In this document: piece after piece, positions 48,967-57,447 of the stretch
Numbering within the stretch: position 1 is the stretch's first letter
Layout: each line of letters starts with the position of its first letter
DNA from: Plesiocystis pacifica SIR-1
Lineage (GTDB): Bacteria > Myxococcota_A > Polyangia > Nannocystales > Nannocystaceae
Length of the DNA stretch: 64,000 nt
Assembly: GCF_000170895.1 (NCBI RefSeq)
Contig: NZ_ABCS01000045.1
Coordinates: forward strand, 1-64,000
Reading direction: 5' to 3'
The notes under the pieces: model-generated
Told to the model about the DNA's origin: nothing
Seen by the model: only the letters and a program-made list of their open reading frames with translations
Database searches by the model: none
Program-made: the position numbers and the translations under genes

Positions 48967-49917
48967 TCAGGCCGCAGCGCGCTCAGCGCCCGCTTGCGCC
49001 CTGGCGGCCGCCTTGGCCTTGGGGCTGCGCTTTTTGTTGGGCCGCCAGGTGCCCGCCACGACCTCCGGGGGCGGCTCGCGCAGATCCCAGACCAGCCCCA
49101 CCCAGCTCATCGCCTTGAGGATGTAGTAGGTCACGTCGAGCTGCCACCAGTGGAAGCCCTGGCGGGTGCTCGCCTGGTAGTAGTGGTGGTTGTTGTGCCA
49201 ACCCTCACCGAGGGTGATCAGCGCCAACCAGAAGTTGTTGCGGCTGTCGTCCGAGGTCTCGTAGACGCGCTTGCCCCACACGTGGGAGAGCGAGTTGATG
49301 GTGAAGGTGCCGTGCCACAGGAACACGGTGCTCAGCACGAAGCCGATCAGCAGGCCCGACCAGCCCAGCGCCAGCCAGCAGCCAAAGCCCAGGGCGGCCG
49401 GCGGGATCCACCAGTAGTGGTTGAGGAAGACCAGCTCGGGGTACTTCGCCAGGTCCTTGATCTTCGAGTAGTCCGTGCCCTCGGTGCTGTCGTAGAGCCA
49501 GCCGACGTGGGCGTAGAACAAGCTGCGCTGCACCGGCGAGTGCACGTCCTCGGGCATGTCCGAGTACTTGTGGTGGTGCCGGTGGTGCGCCGCCCACCAC
49601 AGCGCGCCCTTTTGCGAGCTCGTCTGGGCCAGGAAGGCGAGCATGAACTGCATCACCCGGCTGGTCTTGTAGGTCCGGTGCGAGAAGTAGCGGTGGTAGG
49701 CCCCGGTCACCGCGAACATGCGGATGAAGTAGAGGCCAAAGCACAGCGCCCAGTCGACGGGGCGAACCTCGATGCCGGGCAGCAGGGCCAGCAGAGGGAC
49801 GAAGTGCAGGATGATGAAGGGGGCGCCGACGAGCCACAGGCGAAACGTGCTGGTTTGGCTGTCACTCGGGGCCTGGGACACATCGGTCAGGCCGACGGAA
49901 TTCGTGGTTGCATCCAC
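48967..49917 (-). CDS. membrane fatty-acid desaturase (delta-9 type)
   Basis: 316 residues from GTG; CAGGCT lies 6 nt upstream. Introduces a double bond into acyl-CoA or lipid-bound fatty acid with a di-iron centre. Three His boxes: HRYFSH at residue 75, HHRHHH at about 108-113 and HNNHH at about 241. Four hydrophobic segments in two hairpins place the boxes in the cytoplasm. The C-terminus is Lys/Ala-rich. It lies between a response regulator (50069) and a kinase, all on the minus strand, which hints at regulated membrane fluidity. Confidence 0.94.
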   Translation of the reverse strand: MDATTNSVGLTDVSQAPSDSQTSTFRLWLVGAPFIILHFVPLLALLPGIEVRPVDWALCFGLYFIRMFAVTGAYHRYFSHRTYKTSRVMQFMLAFLAQTSSQKGALWWAAHHRHHHKYSDMPEDVHSPVQRSLFYAHVGWLYDSTEGTDYSKIKDLAKYPELVFLNHYWWIPPAALGFGCWLALGWSGLLIGFVLSTVFLWHGTFTINSLSHVWGKRVYETSDDSRNNFWLALITLGEGWHNNHHYYQASTRQGFHWWQLDVTYYILKAMSWVGLVWDLREPPPEVVAGTWRPNKKRSPKAKAAARAQAGAERAAA

Positions 49918-50068
49918 GGGATCAGCCTGCCACCAGACCCGTCTCGGGCCCTTCCCGAGCGTGTCTCGGTTGTGTCTGCGACGGTCAGATCAGCGTTTAT
50001 TGGCCGGTGTTCGCGCGAATGAGCTCGATTCACCGTGAACGCCGTCGCACGCCGCCGGATCGTATCGC

Positions 50069-50785
50069 TCACTCGGGTACGAACTTGTAGCCCGCTCCGC
50101 GCACGGACACGAAGTAGCGCGGCTCTTTGGGCGAAGGCTCGAGGTGCTTGCGCAGGCGGAGGATGAAATTGTCGACCATCCGCGAGTTCGGATAGTTGTC
50201 GAGCTTCCAGACCTTCTCCTGGAGCTCCTGCCGGCTGAGCACCCGGTTGGGGTTCTCGATGAAGTAGCGCAGCAGGTCGTACTCGAGGGCCGTGAGCTTG
50301 AGCTCCTCGCCGCCGCGAGCGGTCACCCGGGCCGCGAAGTCGATCTCCACGTCGCCGATGTGCACGCGCTCGGCTGGGCCCTCGCTGCTCTTTTGCTCCC
50401 AACCCCGGCGCCGCAGCAGCGAGCGCACCCGCGCGAGGAGCTCGTCGAGCTCGAAGGGCTTGACCAGGTAATCGTCCGCCCCCGCCTCGAGGCCGCGGAC
50501 GCGATCGCTGATTCGGTCGCGGGCGGTCAGCATCAACACCGGCGTGAAGTCGCCCGCGTCCCGGAGCTTGCGGCACAGGACGAAGCCGCCCTCTTCGTTG
50601 TCGGGGAGCATGACGTCGAGGATCAGCGCCGCGTACTTGCCCGACTCGATCAGGTGCGCGCCCGCGTCCCGGATCGAGTGGACCAGATCGACGGTGTAGC
50701 CCTCGAGTTCGAAGTTCAGCTTGAGCCCGGTCGCGAGGTTGCGGTCATCCTCGACGACCAACAGTCGCGCAGAGCCGTTGGACAT
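50069..50785 (-). CDS. OmpR/PhoB-family response regulator
   Basis: 238 residues. Receiver domain about 8-125 with phospho-acceptor D57 (LILDVMLPD), conserved acidic start (VVEDD), T in MLTARD and K in LVKPF. Winged-helix Trans_reg_C domain about 140-236 (LTALEYDLLRYFIENPNRVLSRQELQEKVW, DNFILRLRKHLEPSPKEPRYFVSVRGAGYKF). No adjacent histidine kinase, so it is an orphan regulator in this window; it may be phosphorylated by one of the nearby Ser/Thr kinases or a distant sensor. Confidence 0.94.
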   Translation of the reverse strand: MSNGSARLLVVEDDRNLATGLKLNFELEGYTVDLVHSIRDAGAHLIESGKYAALILDVMLPDNEEGGFVLCRKLRDAGDFTPVLMLTARDRISDRVRGLEAGADDYLVKPFELDELLARVRSLLRRRGWEQKSSEGPAERVHIGDVEIDFAARVTARGGEELKLTALEYDLLRYFIENPNRVLSRQELQEKVWKLDNYPNSRMVDNFILRLRKHLEPSPKEPRYFVSVRGAGYKFVPE

Positions 50786-50900
50786 GGCGGGCCGAGCTTG
50801 GCGCGAAGCCCGGGAGATTGCAAAGGGGCGCGCGTCTTTGTCACGTCATCAGAACTTCGCGCATGGGTCATCCGTCGCGTCGGCGTGTGGATCGCCAAAC

Positions 50901-53900
50901 TCAGCGCGACCTCGACGGCAGCAGCTGGCTGTCCCGAATCAACGTCTGCAACGGCTCGACGTCGATCCAGCTCGAAGGCGCGTGCTCGAGGGTCTGGGCG
51001 GCCTCGCCCGCGACACGCTGGGCCGACTCACGCTGGCCATGGGCGGCCAAGACCCGGGCGTGCACGAACACCAGCTCCGCCCGACGCACGGGATCGCGCA
51101 CGCTCTCGCGCATGGCGTAGGCCTCCGTGCTCAGCTCGAGGGCACGTCCGCGCTCCGCAGCGCGAGCCGCGTCTCCCCGCTCGCCCGCGCCGCCTTCGAG
51201 CAACGAGGCCGCGAGCTCGATCAGCGCGCGCGCGTGCAGGGCAGCCTCGATCGAGCGGCCCAGTCCGTTGGTCCGCGCGAGCCGGGCCGTCCGCTCGTCG
51301 AGCTCGCGCCCGCTGAGCTCGCGGGCGCGCTCGAGCTGCGCGAGGGCCTCGTCGCGCTGACCGAGGGCGGCGTAGGCTCGGCCCAGGCCGATGAGGTAGT
51401 GGGCCAGGCGCGGGCTGTGCTCGCCCTTGCTCGCGCGCTCGATGGCCAGGCTCTCTCGATAGTGATCGGCGGCGGCGCGCGGGTGACCGCGGCGCAGCTC
51501 GAGGGCGCCCGCGTCCCCGCCGAGGCTCGCCAGGGTCGGGTGCTGGGGGTCGAGGGCGCGCAGCAGCACCGCCGCGCGGGCCAGGGTCGCCGCGCCCTCG
51601 TCGAGGGAGGTGGTCCGCCCCTGGACGTCGCCGAGCAAGGCGAGGCTGTAGCCGAGGGAAAAGCGCGAGGGACCAGCCGGGTCCTCGGACACCTCGACGG
51701 CCCGCAGCAGCGCGCGCCGAGCCTCGGCGTAGCGAAACTCGGAGCGGAGCAAGTAGGCGCGGTTGATCAGGGCCCGAGACAAGAGCAGGGAGTCCGGGTC
51801 GTCCATCGCCTCCAAGGTCGCGATGAGCTGCGCGAGCACCTCCAGCCCTTCTCTGGCGCGGCCGCTCGTGGCCAGGGCCGTGCCCAGGGCCAGCTTGGAC
51901 TCGAGGTTCCGCGGGTGCTCGAGGGGGTAGAGGTGCTCGACCATGGTCACGGCGCGGCGCTGGACGGCGAGCGCGGCCTCTCCGTCGATGTCGTCCAGCG
52001 CCGAGCTCATCGCATTGAGGGCGCGCAGGGCCGTGGGGTGGTCCGGGCCGTAGAGGGCGTTGGCGAGGCTCAGGGCGCTCTTTGAGTCAGCGATGGCGGC
52101 GTCGAAGTCTCCGCGCAGGTGGTGGAGATCACTGCTGAGCAAGGACCACTCGATGCGCAGGGGGTGCTGCTCCCCGAGGAACTCGTCGAGCAGAGCCCGG
52201 GCCGCGCGCAGCTCCTCGTCGGCGGCCTGGGGATCGGCGAGCCTGAACTGGCAGCGAGCCCGGTGGATGTGCAGCTCGACCTGGCGCTCGGGCGGGCTCC
52301 CGAGGCGCTCGACCAGCACGGCCGTGAGCTCGAGCATGAACAAGGCGAGCTCCGGCTGCTCGCGGGCCTCGGCGACGCGGGCGAGGCCGAGGGTCGCGTC
52401 GAGGGTCGTGGGCAGATCGTCGCGGACCCCCGCCGAGTGCAGGGCCGCGCGGAAGCCCGCGTCGGCCTCGTCGAGGCGATCGAGGGCGTGGTCGAGCTGG
52501 GCCGCGATCACGCGGACGTCGTCGTGCAGCTCCGGGCACGCGCGCAGCTCGGGATCCGCGAGCAAGTTCGCCCCAAAGCGCGCGCCCTGGTGAAACAGGC
52601 CCGCGAGCTGGAGCATGCGCAGCCGGTGGAGCGAGCGGTACAGCCCGGGGGCGCAGGCCTCCTCGACCAGCACCTCCCCGTCGAGGGCCGCGCAGTCCTC
52701 GGGCGGGGGCAGGGCCTCCACGGCCTCGAGGGCGTGGGCCGCCACGCCCTCGCGCTGCCCCGCTTCGCCGAACACCTCGAGCAGCGCCGCGAAGGCCTCG
52801 CGGTCGCTGTCGAGGCAGCGGCTCTGCGCGGTCGCGGGCAGGGCCTCCACCGAGACCCCGAGGCCGGCGCGCTCGAGGCAGTGCTGCTCCCGGACCCGGG
52901 CCCAGCGCTCGACCCAATTGGCGGTCGCGGCCATGACCCGGGCGCTGTGGGCCTCGGCGTAGCGGGGCCCACCGGCCTCGAGGGCGGCGAAGAGATCGGC
53001 CTGGCCGTCGCGCCACAGCCCGGCCACGGTGTGCGCGTCGCGGGAGCAGGCGCGTCGCTGGGCCCGCCGCTGGACGCCCAAGCCGAGCCCGATCCCGACG
53101 CACAGCGCAACGCTCGCGCCCACGCCGATGGCCCGTCGCCGTCGCTGCTTCCGTCGCCGGCTCCGATCGCCCGTGAGCGCGTCCAGCAGGGCGGTCATCG
53201 ACGGCCACCGACGCTCGGGCTCGAACGCGAGGCCGCGGTCGAGGATGGGCTCGATCCAGTCGGGGATGGGGCGCGCCGGATCCCGGGGCCAGGGCAGGCG
53301 ATCGTTGCTCAACACGGCCTTGGCCCGGGAGCGGGTGCTGTCGCCGCCAAAGGGCGTCGCGCCGCACAGGGCCTCGTAGAGCGCCACGCAAAACGAGAAC
53401 TGGTCGCTGCGCGCGTCCGCGACCTGGCCCCGGAACTGCTCGGGGGCCATGTAGCCCGGGGTCCCCAGGGTCGCCCCGTCCCGGGTCAGGCGCAGGGCGA
53501 GGGCCTTGCCGATCCGCGAGCTCGAGACCTTCTCCGAGGGGCTGCGCTCGAGCTCGCGGTAGAGCTCGGGGGCCGCCGCGTCGTGGAGCTCGCGCGCGGC
53601 CTCGGTCACCCGGACGAGGCCGAAGTCCGTGACCTTGGGGACGCCCTCGAGGGTGAGCAAGACGTTGGCCGGCTTGAAGTCGCGGTGGATGAGGCCCGCG
53701 GCGTGGGCCGCCGCGAGCCCCTGGCCGGCGCGCATGTACATGGCGAGCACCTCCCCCCAGCTCCGGTCCCGCGCCTCGAGCCAGGTCTGGAGCGTCCCGC
53801 CCCCGAGGTACTCCATGGCGATGAAGGTCTCGCTGCCGATGCGGCCGACGTCGTAGATGGCGACGACGTTCGGGTGCGACAGGCGAGCCATGGCCTGGGC

Positions 53901-54152
53901 CTCGCGCAGCAGCCGGGTCGGGGCGTTGCCGCGCCCCGGCGTGTGCAGGACCTTGACCGCGAGGTGGCGGTCGAGCTCGGGGTCCTCGGCCAGGAAGATC
54001 GAGCCCATGCCGCCCTCGCCGATGCACTCGAGCAGGCGGTAGCGACCCAGCTGGAAGGCGTCGTGGGAAGGCGGGACGTAGTCGGGGATGCCCCGCTGGG
54101 CTCTCTCGTGCTCCTCGAGGAGGAGCGTGCGTTCGAGATCCTCTCCGGACAT
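50901..54152 (-). CDS. Ser/Thr kinase with transmembrane helix and TPR-like C-terminus
   Basis: 1083 residues from ATG (MSGEDLERTLL). Kinase domain about 45-325: GEGGMGSIFLAED, catalytic loop IHRDFKPANVLL (H156), TDFGLVR, an enlarged activation segment (about 175-225), GTPGYMAPEQ. A basic stretch and a transmembrane helix (about 338-358) follow. The remaining 700 residues are helical repeats of TPR type (many Ala/Leu pairs with A...Y/L), likely extracytoplasmic. This kinase-TM-TPR layout is common in myxobacteria, where the TPR part may sense partners. The nearest gene on the same strand is the response regulator 115 bp downstream. Confidence 0.93.
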   Translation of the reverse strand: MSGEDLERTLLLEEHERAQRGIPDYVPPSHDAFQLGRYRLLECIGEGGMGSIFLAEDPELDRHLAVKVLHTPGRGNAPTRLLREAQAMARLSHPNVVAIYDVGRIGSETFIAMEYLGGGTLQTWLEARDRSWGEVLAMYMRAGQGLAAAHAAGLIHRDFKPANVLLTLEGVPKVTDFGLVRVTEAARELHDAAAPELYRELERSPSEKVSSSRIGKALALRLTRDGATLGTPGYMAPEQFRGQVADARSDQFSFCVALYEALCGATPFGGDSTRSRAKAVLSNDRLPWPRDPARPIPDWIEPILDRGLAFEPERRWPSMTALLDALTGDRSRRRKQRRRRAIGVGASVALCVGIGLGLGVQRRAQRRACSRDAHTVAGLWRDGQADLFAALEAGGPRYAEAHSARVMAATANWVERWARVREQHCLERAGLGVSVEALPATAQSRCLDSDREAFAALLEVFGEAGQREGVAAHALEAVEALPPPEDCAALDGEVLVEEACAPGLYRSLHRLRMLQLAGLFHQGARFGANLLADPELRACPELHDDVRVIAAQLDHALDRLDEADAGFRAALHSAGVRDDLPTTLDATLGLARVAEAREQPELALFMLELTAVLVERLGSPPERQVELHIHRARCQFRLADPQAADEELRAARALLDEFLGEQHPLRIEWSLLSSDLHHLRGDFDAAIADSKSALSLANALYGPDHPTALRALNAMSSALDDIDGEAALAVQRRAVTMVEHLYPLEHPRNLESKLALGTALATSGRAREGLEVLAQLIATLEAMDDPDSLLLSRALINRAYLLRSEFRYAEARRALLRAVEVSEDPAGPSRFSLGYSLALLGDVQGRTTSLDEGAATLARAAVLLRALDPQHPTLASLGGDAGALELRRGHPRAAADHYRESLAIERASKGEHSPRLAHYLIGLGRAYAALGQRDEALAQLERARELSGRELDERTARLARTNGLGRSIEAALHARALIELAASLLEGGAGERGDAARAAERGRALELSTEAYAMRESVRDPVRRAELVFVHARVLAAHGQRESAQRVAGEAAQTLEHAPSSWIDVEPLQTLIRDSQLLPSRSR

Positions 54153-54293
54153 GGCGGCGCGACCCCGATCCCGATCGGCGGGTGCCCTTCGAGGGTACGC
54201 TGCGCTCGGACCCGTGGACAGACAAAGGCCCCCGCGCCGAACCCGCGCATTCGAACGGGCAACTCCCCTGCTCGAGGCTGGTAGGCTCCGCGG

Positions 54294-54854
54294 GTGAAGG
54301 AGCTCAAGCTCGGCTTCATCGGCACCCACGGGGTCGGCAAGACCACCCTCTGCTACGGCCTCGCCGCCCGACTCAAGGCTCAGGACTACGTCCTCGACAT
54401 CGTTCACGAGGTCGCCCGGCGCTGCCCCCTGAGCATCAACGAGGACACCAACGTCGCCGCGCAGTCGTGGATCCTGCACACGCAGATCGCCGACGAGCTC
54501 CTCGCCGCCGCGCGCCACCCCGTGGTCCTGTGCGATCGCAGCGTGCTCGACAACTACGTCTACCTGCTCGTCGCGGGCGGGCGCGACGACGCCCTCGACA
54601 CCCTCGTCGCCTCGTGGCTGCGGACCTACGACCTGCTGATCTACGTGCCGGTCGTCGCCGAGCTCAAGCCCGACGGCATGCGCTCGACGGACGCGGCCTT
54701 CCAGCAAGCCATCGACGACCGCCTGCTCCGCGAGCTCGACCGGCGCGGCGTCCAGGCCCTGCGGCTGGCCCCGGCGCAGCGCGAGCACTGGCTGGACATC
54801 GTCGAGGAGGAGGCGCGCAGCCGCTACCTCCAGCCCCAGCTTCCGCTGCTGTAG
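54294..54854 (+). CDS. P-loop nucleotide kinase/AAA-type ATPase
   Basis: 186 residues from GTG with TAGGCT 6 nt upstream. Walker A GTHGVGKTT at residues 10-18, followed by a (D)RS motif (LCDRSVLDNYVYLL) at about 80 and a Walker-B-like hydrophobic LLIYVPVV. This AAA_28/thymidylate-kinase-like group includes nucleotide kinases and NadR-type ATPases. The lid and LID-Arg region (DDRLLRELDRR) fits a nucleotide kinase. Substrate not known. Confidence 0.82.
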   Translation: MKELKLGFIGTHGVGKTTLCYGLAARLKAQDYVLDIVHEVARRCPLSINEDTNVAAQSWILHTQIADELLAAARHPVVLCDRSVLDNYVYLLVAGGRDDALDTLVASWLRTYDLLIYVPVVAELKPDGMRSTDAAFQQAIDDRLLRELDRRGVQALRLAPAQREHWLDIVEEEARSRYLQPQLPLL

Positions 54855-54881
54855 GTCGTGTAGGTCCAGAGCGTTCCAAGA

Positions 54882-54925
54882 CTCGACGCGCGGGCCGTGC
54901 ACCTTCGGGACAGCCCGCGCGCCGA
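54882..54925 (+). terminator. hairpin after the P-loop gene
   Basis: CTCG-A-CGCGCGGGC pairs with GCCCGCGCG-C-CGAG around a 17-nt loop; the T-tract after it is weak. It lies 28 bp after the stop at 54854. Confidence 0.45.
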
Positions 54926-55049
54926 GTTGAACTGCTCTTTGGCTCTCCCTCGATCAGCATGGCCGCGATGGCGGCGGGATCAACCGCGCGCGGCGACCTC
55001 TTTATGGCTTCTTGATCTCCACGCACCTCGCCATTCACATCTCGCTATC

Positions 55050-55763
55050 ATGACGGCGATGCTCGAACTCGGGAGCCTCGCCCCGTCGGCGCTGCTCGAC
55101 GCCCGGGTCCGCACCCAGGACGGCCGGGAGGTGTCGCTGCGCTCGACCTTCGAGCCCGACCCCGAAGCAGGGGCTGAGTCGCGGACGTGGGGCAGGGAGG
55201 GCGTGGCGTCGTCCGCGACGGCTAAAGTGGACAGGGACTGTGAAAACTTCACAGTCCCTGAGCTCGGCCCGGCCCTGCTGCTGTTCCTGCGCCACTACGC
55301 CTGCGTGGGCTGCAGCCGCCAGGTCGAGGAGCTCAGCCCGCGCGTGCTCGAGCTGAGCGCGCTGGGCGTGCGCGCGGTGTTCATCGGCAGCGGCGACGCC
55401 GAGCAGATGGCGGCCTTCGCCCAGCGCCACGCCCTGACCGACAAGGCCGTCGTGATGGTCTGCGATCCCGCCCTGGGCAGCTACGCCGCCGCCGACATGC
55501 GCCGCTCGCTGTGGTCCGCCGTCGAGCCGCGCGCGTGGTGGTACCAGCTCGTCGCCATCATGGACGGCTTCCGCCCCGGCCGCGGCCTCCAGGGCGAGGT
55601 CACCCAACAAGGCGGGGCCGTGCTCCTCGACCACGAAGGGCGCGTCGCCTGGCTCTACCGCGCGCGCTACACCGCCGACAACGTCGACGGCTCCGAGCTC
55701 GTCGCCGCGGCCCTGGCCATGCGCGTCGTTCGACACAAACGCGCCGGAGGTTTCGTGCTGTGA
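55050..55763 (+). CDS. AhpC/TSA-type redoxin carrying an in-frame R1 repeat
   Basis: 237 residues from ATG (MTAMLELGSL; ATG at 55059 is an alternative). Thioredoxin-fold protein of the AhpC/TSA_2 group: FLRHYACVGC gives active-site C85 and C88, ELSPRVLELSALGVRAVFIG follows as helix/strand. Residues about 43-70 are coded by repeat R1c. Removing the 84 bp between two CTGAG copies restores an ordinary redoxin reading from EAGAE to LGPALLL, so the segment is an insertion that kept the frame. Stop overlaps the GTG of the Popeye-like gene. Likely cytoplasmic thiol reductase or peroxidase; the effect of the inserted loop before the active site is unknown. Confidence 0.88.
   Translation: MTAMLELGSLAPSALLDARVRTQDGREVSLRSTFEPDPEAGAESRTWGREGVASSATAKVDRDCENFTVPELGPALLLFLRHYACVGCSRQVEELSPRVLELSALGVRAVFIGSGDAEQMAAFAQRHALTDKAVVMVCDPALGSYAAADMRRSLWSAVEPRAWWYQLVAIMDGFRPGRGLQGEVTQQGGAVLLDHEGRVAWLYRARYTADNVDGSELVAAALAMRVVRHKRAGGFVL
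55175..55262 (+). repeat. R1 element, copy c, inside a coding region
   Basis: Same two-hairpin plan as copies a, b and d. Hairpin 1 here is GTCGCGGAC/GTCCGCGAC, a T-to-C and A-to-G change on both sides that keeps the pair. Hairpin 2 is a perfect 13-bp stem, 55232-55244 with 55248-55260. CTGAG occurs at both borders (55174 and 55258), 84 bp apart. Confidence 0.9.
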
Positions 55764-56398
55764 ACGCCCTCGTCCACGTCGCCAACGTCCTGTTCCTGGT
55801 CTCCTACCTGGTCCGCGACATCCTGTGGCTGCGCGGCCTGACGATCGTCGCGATCGCCACGCTCATCCCCTACTACCTGGCCAACGACCTGTGGCCGCCG
55901 ATCATCTGGAACGGGGTGTTCGTGGCCATCAACGTCTACCAGATGGTCCGCCTGCTCATCGAGCGCCGGCCCTGCCACCTCGACGAGCGCCAGCAGCAGC
56001 TCTACCAGCGCGTGTTCCGGACCCTCCAGCCCCGAGAGTTCCTCGCCCTGGCGCAGCTCGGGACCTGGCGCAGCGTCGCCCCCGGGGAGCAGCTCGTCGC
56101 CGAAGGCGAGGTCCTCGATCAGCTCCACGTCATCGAGGCCGGGACCCTCGAGGTCCTCGTCGGCGAGCGCAGCGTGGCCGAGCTGAACGCCGGCAGCTTC
56201 GTGGGCGAGATGAGCTTCCTGACCGGCGAGCCGACCTCGGCCCGGGTCGTCGCCAACGCCGGCGAGCCCAGGGCGGTCGAGGTGCTCAGCTGGCCGCGCG
56301 AGGGGCTGCGCGCGTTCCTCGACGGCCACCCGGACACCCGCGCGGCCTTGCAGCTGATCCTCGGCACGGACATGGCCGCCAAGCTGCGCGCGGGCTGA
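55760..56398 (+). CDS. bacterial Popeye-domain-like membrane protein
   Basis: 212 residues from GTG, coupled to the redoxin stop by GTGA. N-terminal two to three hydrophobic helices (HVANVLFLVSYLVRDILWLR, PIIWNGVFVAINVYQMVRLL), the IERRP motif, then LYQRVFRTLQPREFLAL and a cyclic-nucleotide-binding-like beta roll (GEQLVAEGEVLDQLHVIEAGTL, GEMSFLTGEPTSARV) ending in WPREGLRAFL and LGTDMAAKL. The order of these blocks follows animal POPDC proteins, which bind cAMP at the membrane. The homology is by eye; the nucleotide ligand is inferred. Confidence 0.82.
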   Translation: MNALVHVANVLFLVSYLVRDILWLRGLTIVAIATLIPYYLANDLWPPIIWNGVFVAINVYQMVRLLIERRPCHLDERQQQLYQRVFRTLQPREFLALAQLGTWRSVAPGEQLVAEGEVLDQLHVIEAGTLEVLVGERSVAELNAGSFVGEMSFLTGEPTSARVVANAGEPRAVEVLSWPREGLRAFLDGHPDTRAALQLILGTDMAAKLRAG

Positions 56399-56411
56399 TC
56401 CTGATCCTGAG

Positions 56412-57413
56412 CTAGGCCCCCGCCTCGACCAGGTCCAGCAGCTCCATCTCGAGCTCGACCAGGGCCCGAAAGTCCGGCACGTCCGCGGCCAGGAGCACGA
56501 CCACGCCCACGCCCGCCTCGCGGTCCAGCCACAGCTCGGTGGTCGAGCCAAAGTCGCCGCCGTTGTGGCCGAACAGCTCCCGGCCGTCGACCTCGCGCAT
56601 GGCCCAGGCCACGCACTGCCCGTCCTCGTCCGTGCCCGCGCCGGCGTCGACGGTGAGCATCTCGTCGACGCGCGCGGCGGGGAGCAGCTCGACGCCGTCG
56701 AGGCGCCCGCCCCCGCCGATCATCGCCAGGTAGCGCGCCATGTCGTCGGCGCTCGAGCGCAGCATGCCGTCGGGGTAGGTGGGGTAGCCGTACTGCGGCC
56801 AGGGCTCGAAGCGCCCGGCTTTGGTCGTGCCGCCGTAGGGCACGGCCGGCTCCCGGGGCAGCTCGGCGAGCAGGTAGGCGCTGTCGTCCATGTCCAGGGG
56901 CTCGAGCACCCGGGTCCGGACCAGGTCCATGAACTCGAGCGCTTCGGCCTCGGCCACTGCCAAGGCGCCCAGGGACGCCCCGACGTTGCTGTAGCGAAAG
57001 CGCGTCCCCGGCCAGCTGCGGCTAAAATTGCGGCTGCGCCAAAACTCGCCCTTTTTGGTCACGTAGCCCTCGCCGAAGCGTTCCAGGCCCACGCTCGGAT
57101 CGCCGACGACGTAGCTGTCGTCGTACTCGCCGGTGTCGCGCAGGCCCGTGTTGTGGGTCAGGGCGTCGCGCACGGTGATGGTCTCGCCGTCGAGCTTGGG
57201 GTTGTCGACGGCGAAGTCGAGGTGCGCCCCGAGGGGGTCGTCGAGCTCGAGCACCCCGTCCTCGACGGCCATCATCGCGGTCACCCCGATGAAGGTCTTG
57301 CTCACGCTCGACAGCAAGATCGGGGTGTCGACGGTCATGGGCTCGAGCTCGCCGAGCTGTGACCACCCGTAGGCCGCGCTCATCTGGACCTCCCCGTCGC
57401 GGACCAGGCCCAC
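56412..57413 (-). CDS. serine hydrolase (beta-lactamase/class C PBP type), short N-terminus
   Basis: 333 residues from GTG. Catalytic S36-x-x-K39 (SSVSKTF), Tyr motif YSN at about 140 and the third motif HNGG near 285. These are class C beta-lactamase/DD-peptidase signatures, so it may be an esterase, peptidase or PBP-like enzyme. The nucleophile is much nearer the N-terminus than is usual and there is no signal peptide. The frame is open only to a TAG at about 57435, so it is either a cytoplasmic form or a 5'-truncated gene. Divergent from the redoxin at 57448 with only 34 bp between. Confidence 0.8.
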   Translation of the reverse strand: MGLVRDGEVQMSAAYGWSQLGELEPMTVDTPILLSSVSKTFIGVTAMMAVEDGVLELDDPLGAHLDFAVDNPKLDGETITVRDALTHNTGLRDTGEYDDSYVVGDPSVGLERFGEGYVTKKGEFWRSRNFSRSWPGTRFRYSNVGASLGALAVAEAEALEFMDLVRTRVLEPLDMDDSAYLLAELPREPAVPYGGTTKAGRFEPWPQYGYPTYPDGMLRSSADDMARYLAMIGGGGRLDGVELLPAARVDEMLTVDAGAGTDEDGQCVAWAMREVDGRELFGHNGGDFGSTTELWLDREAGVGVVVLLAADVPDFRALVELEMELLDLVEAGA

Positions 57414-57447
57414 GGCGAGGCCCCGGAGAGCGTGCTACCTTCACGGC

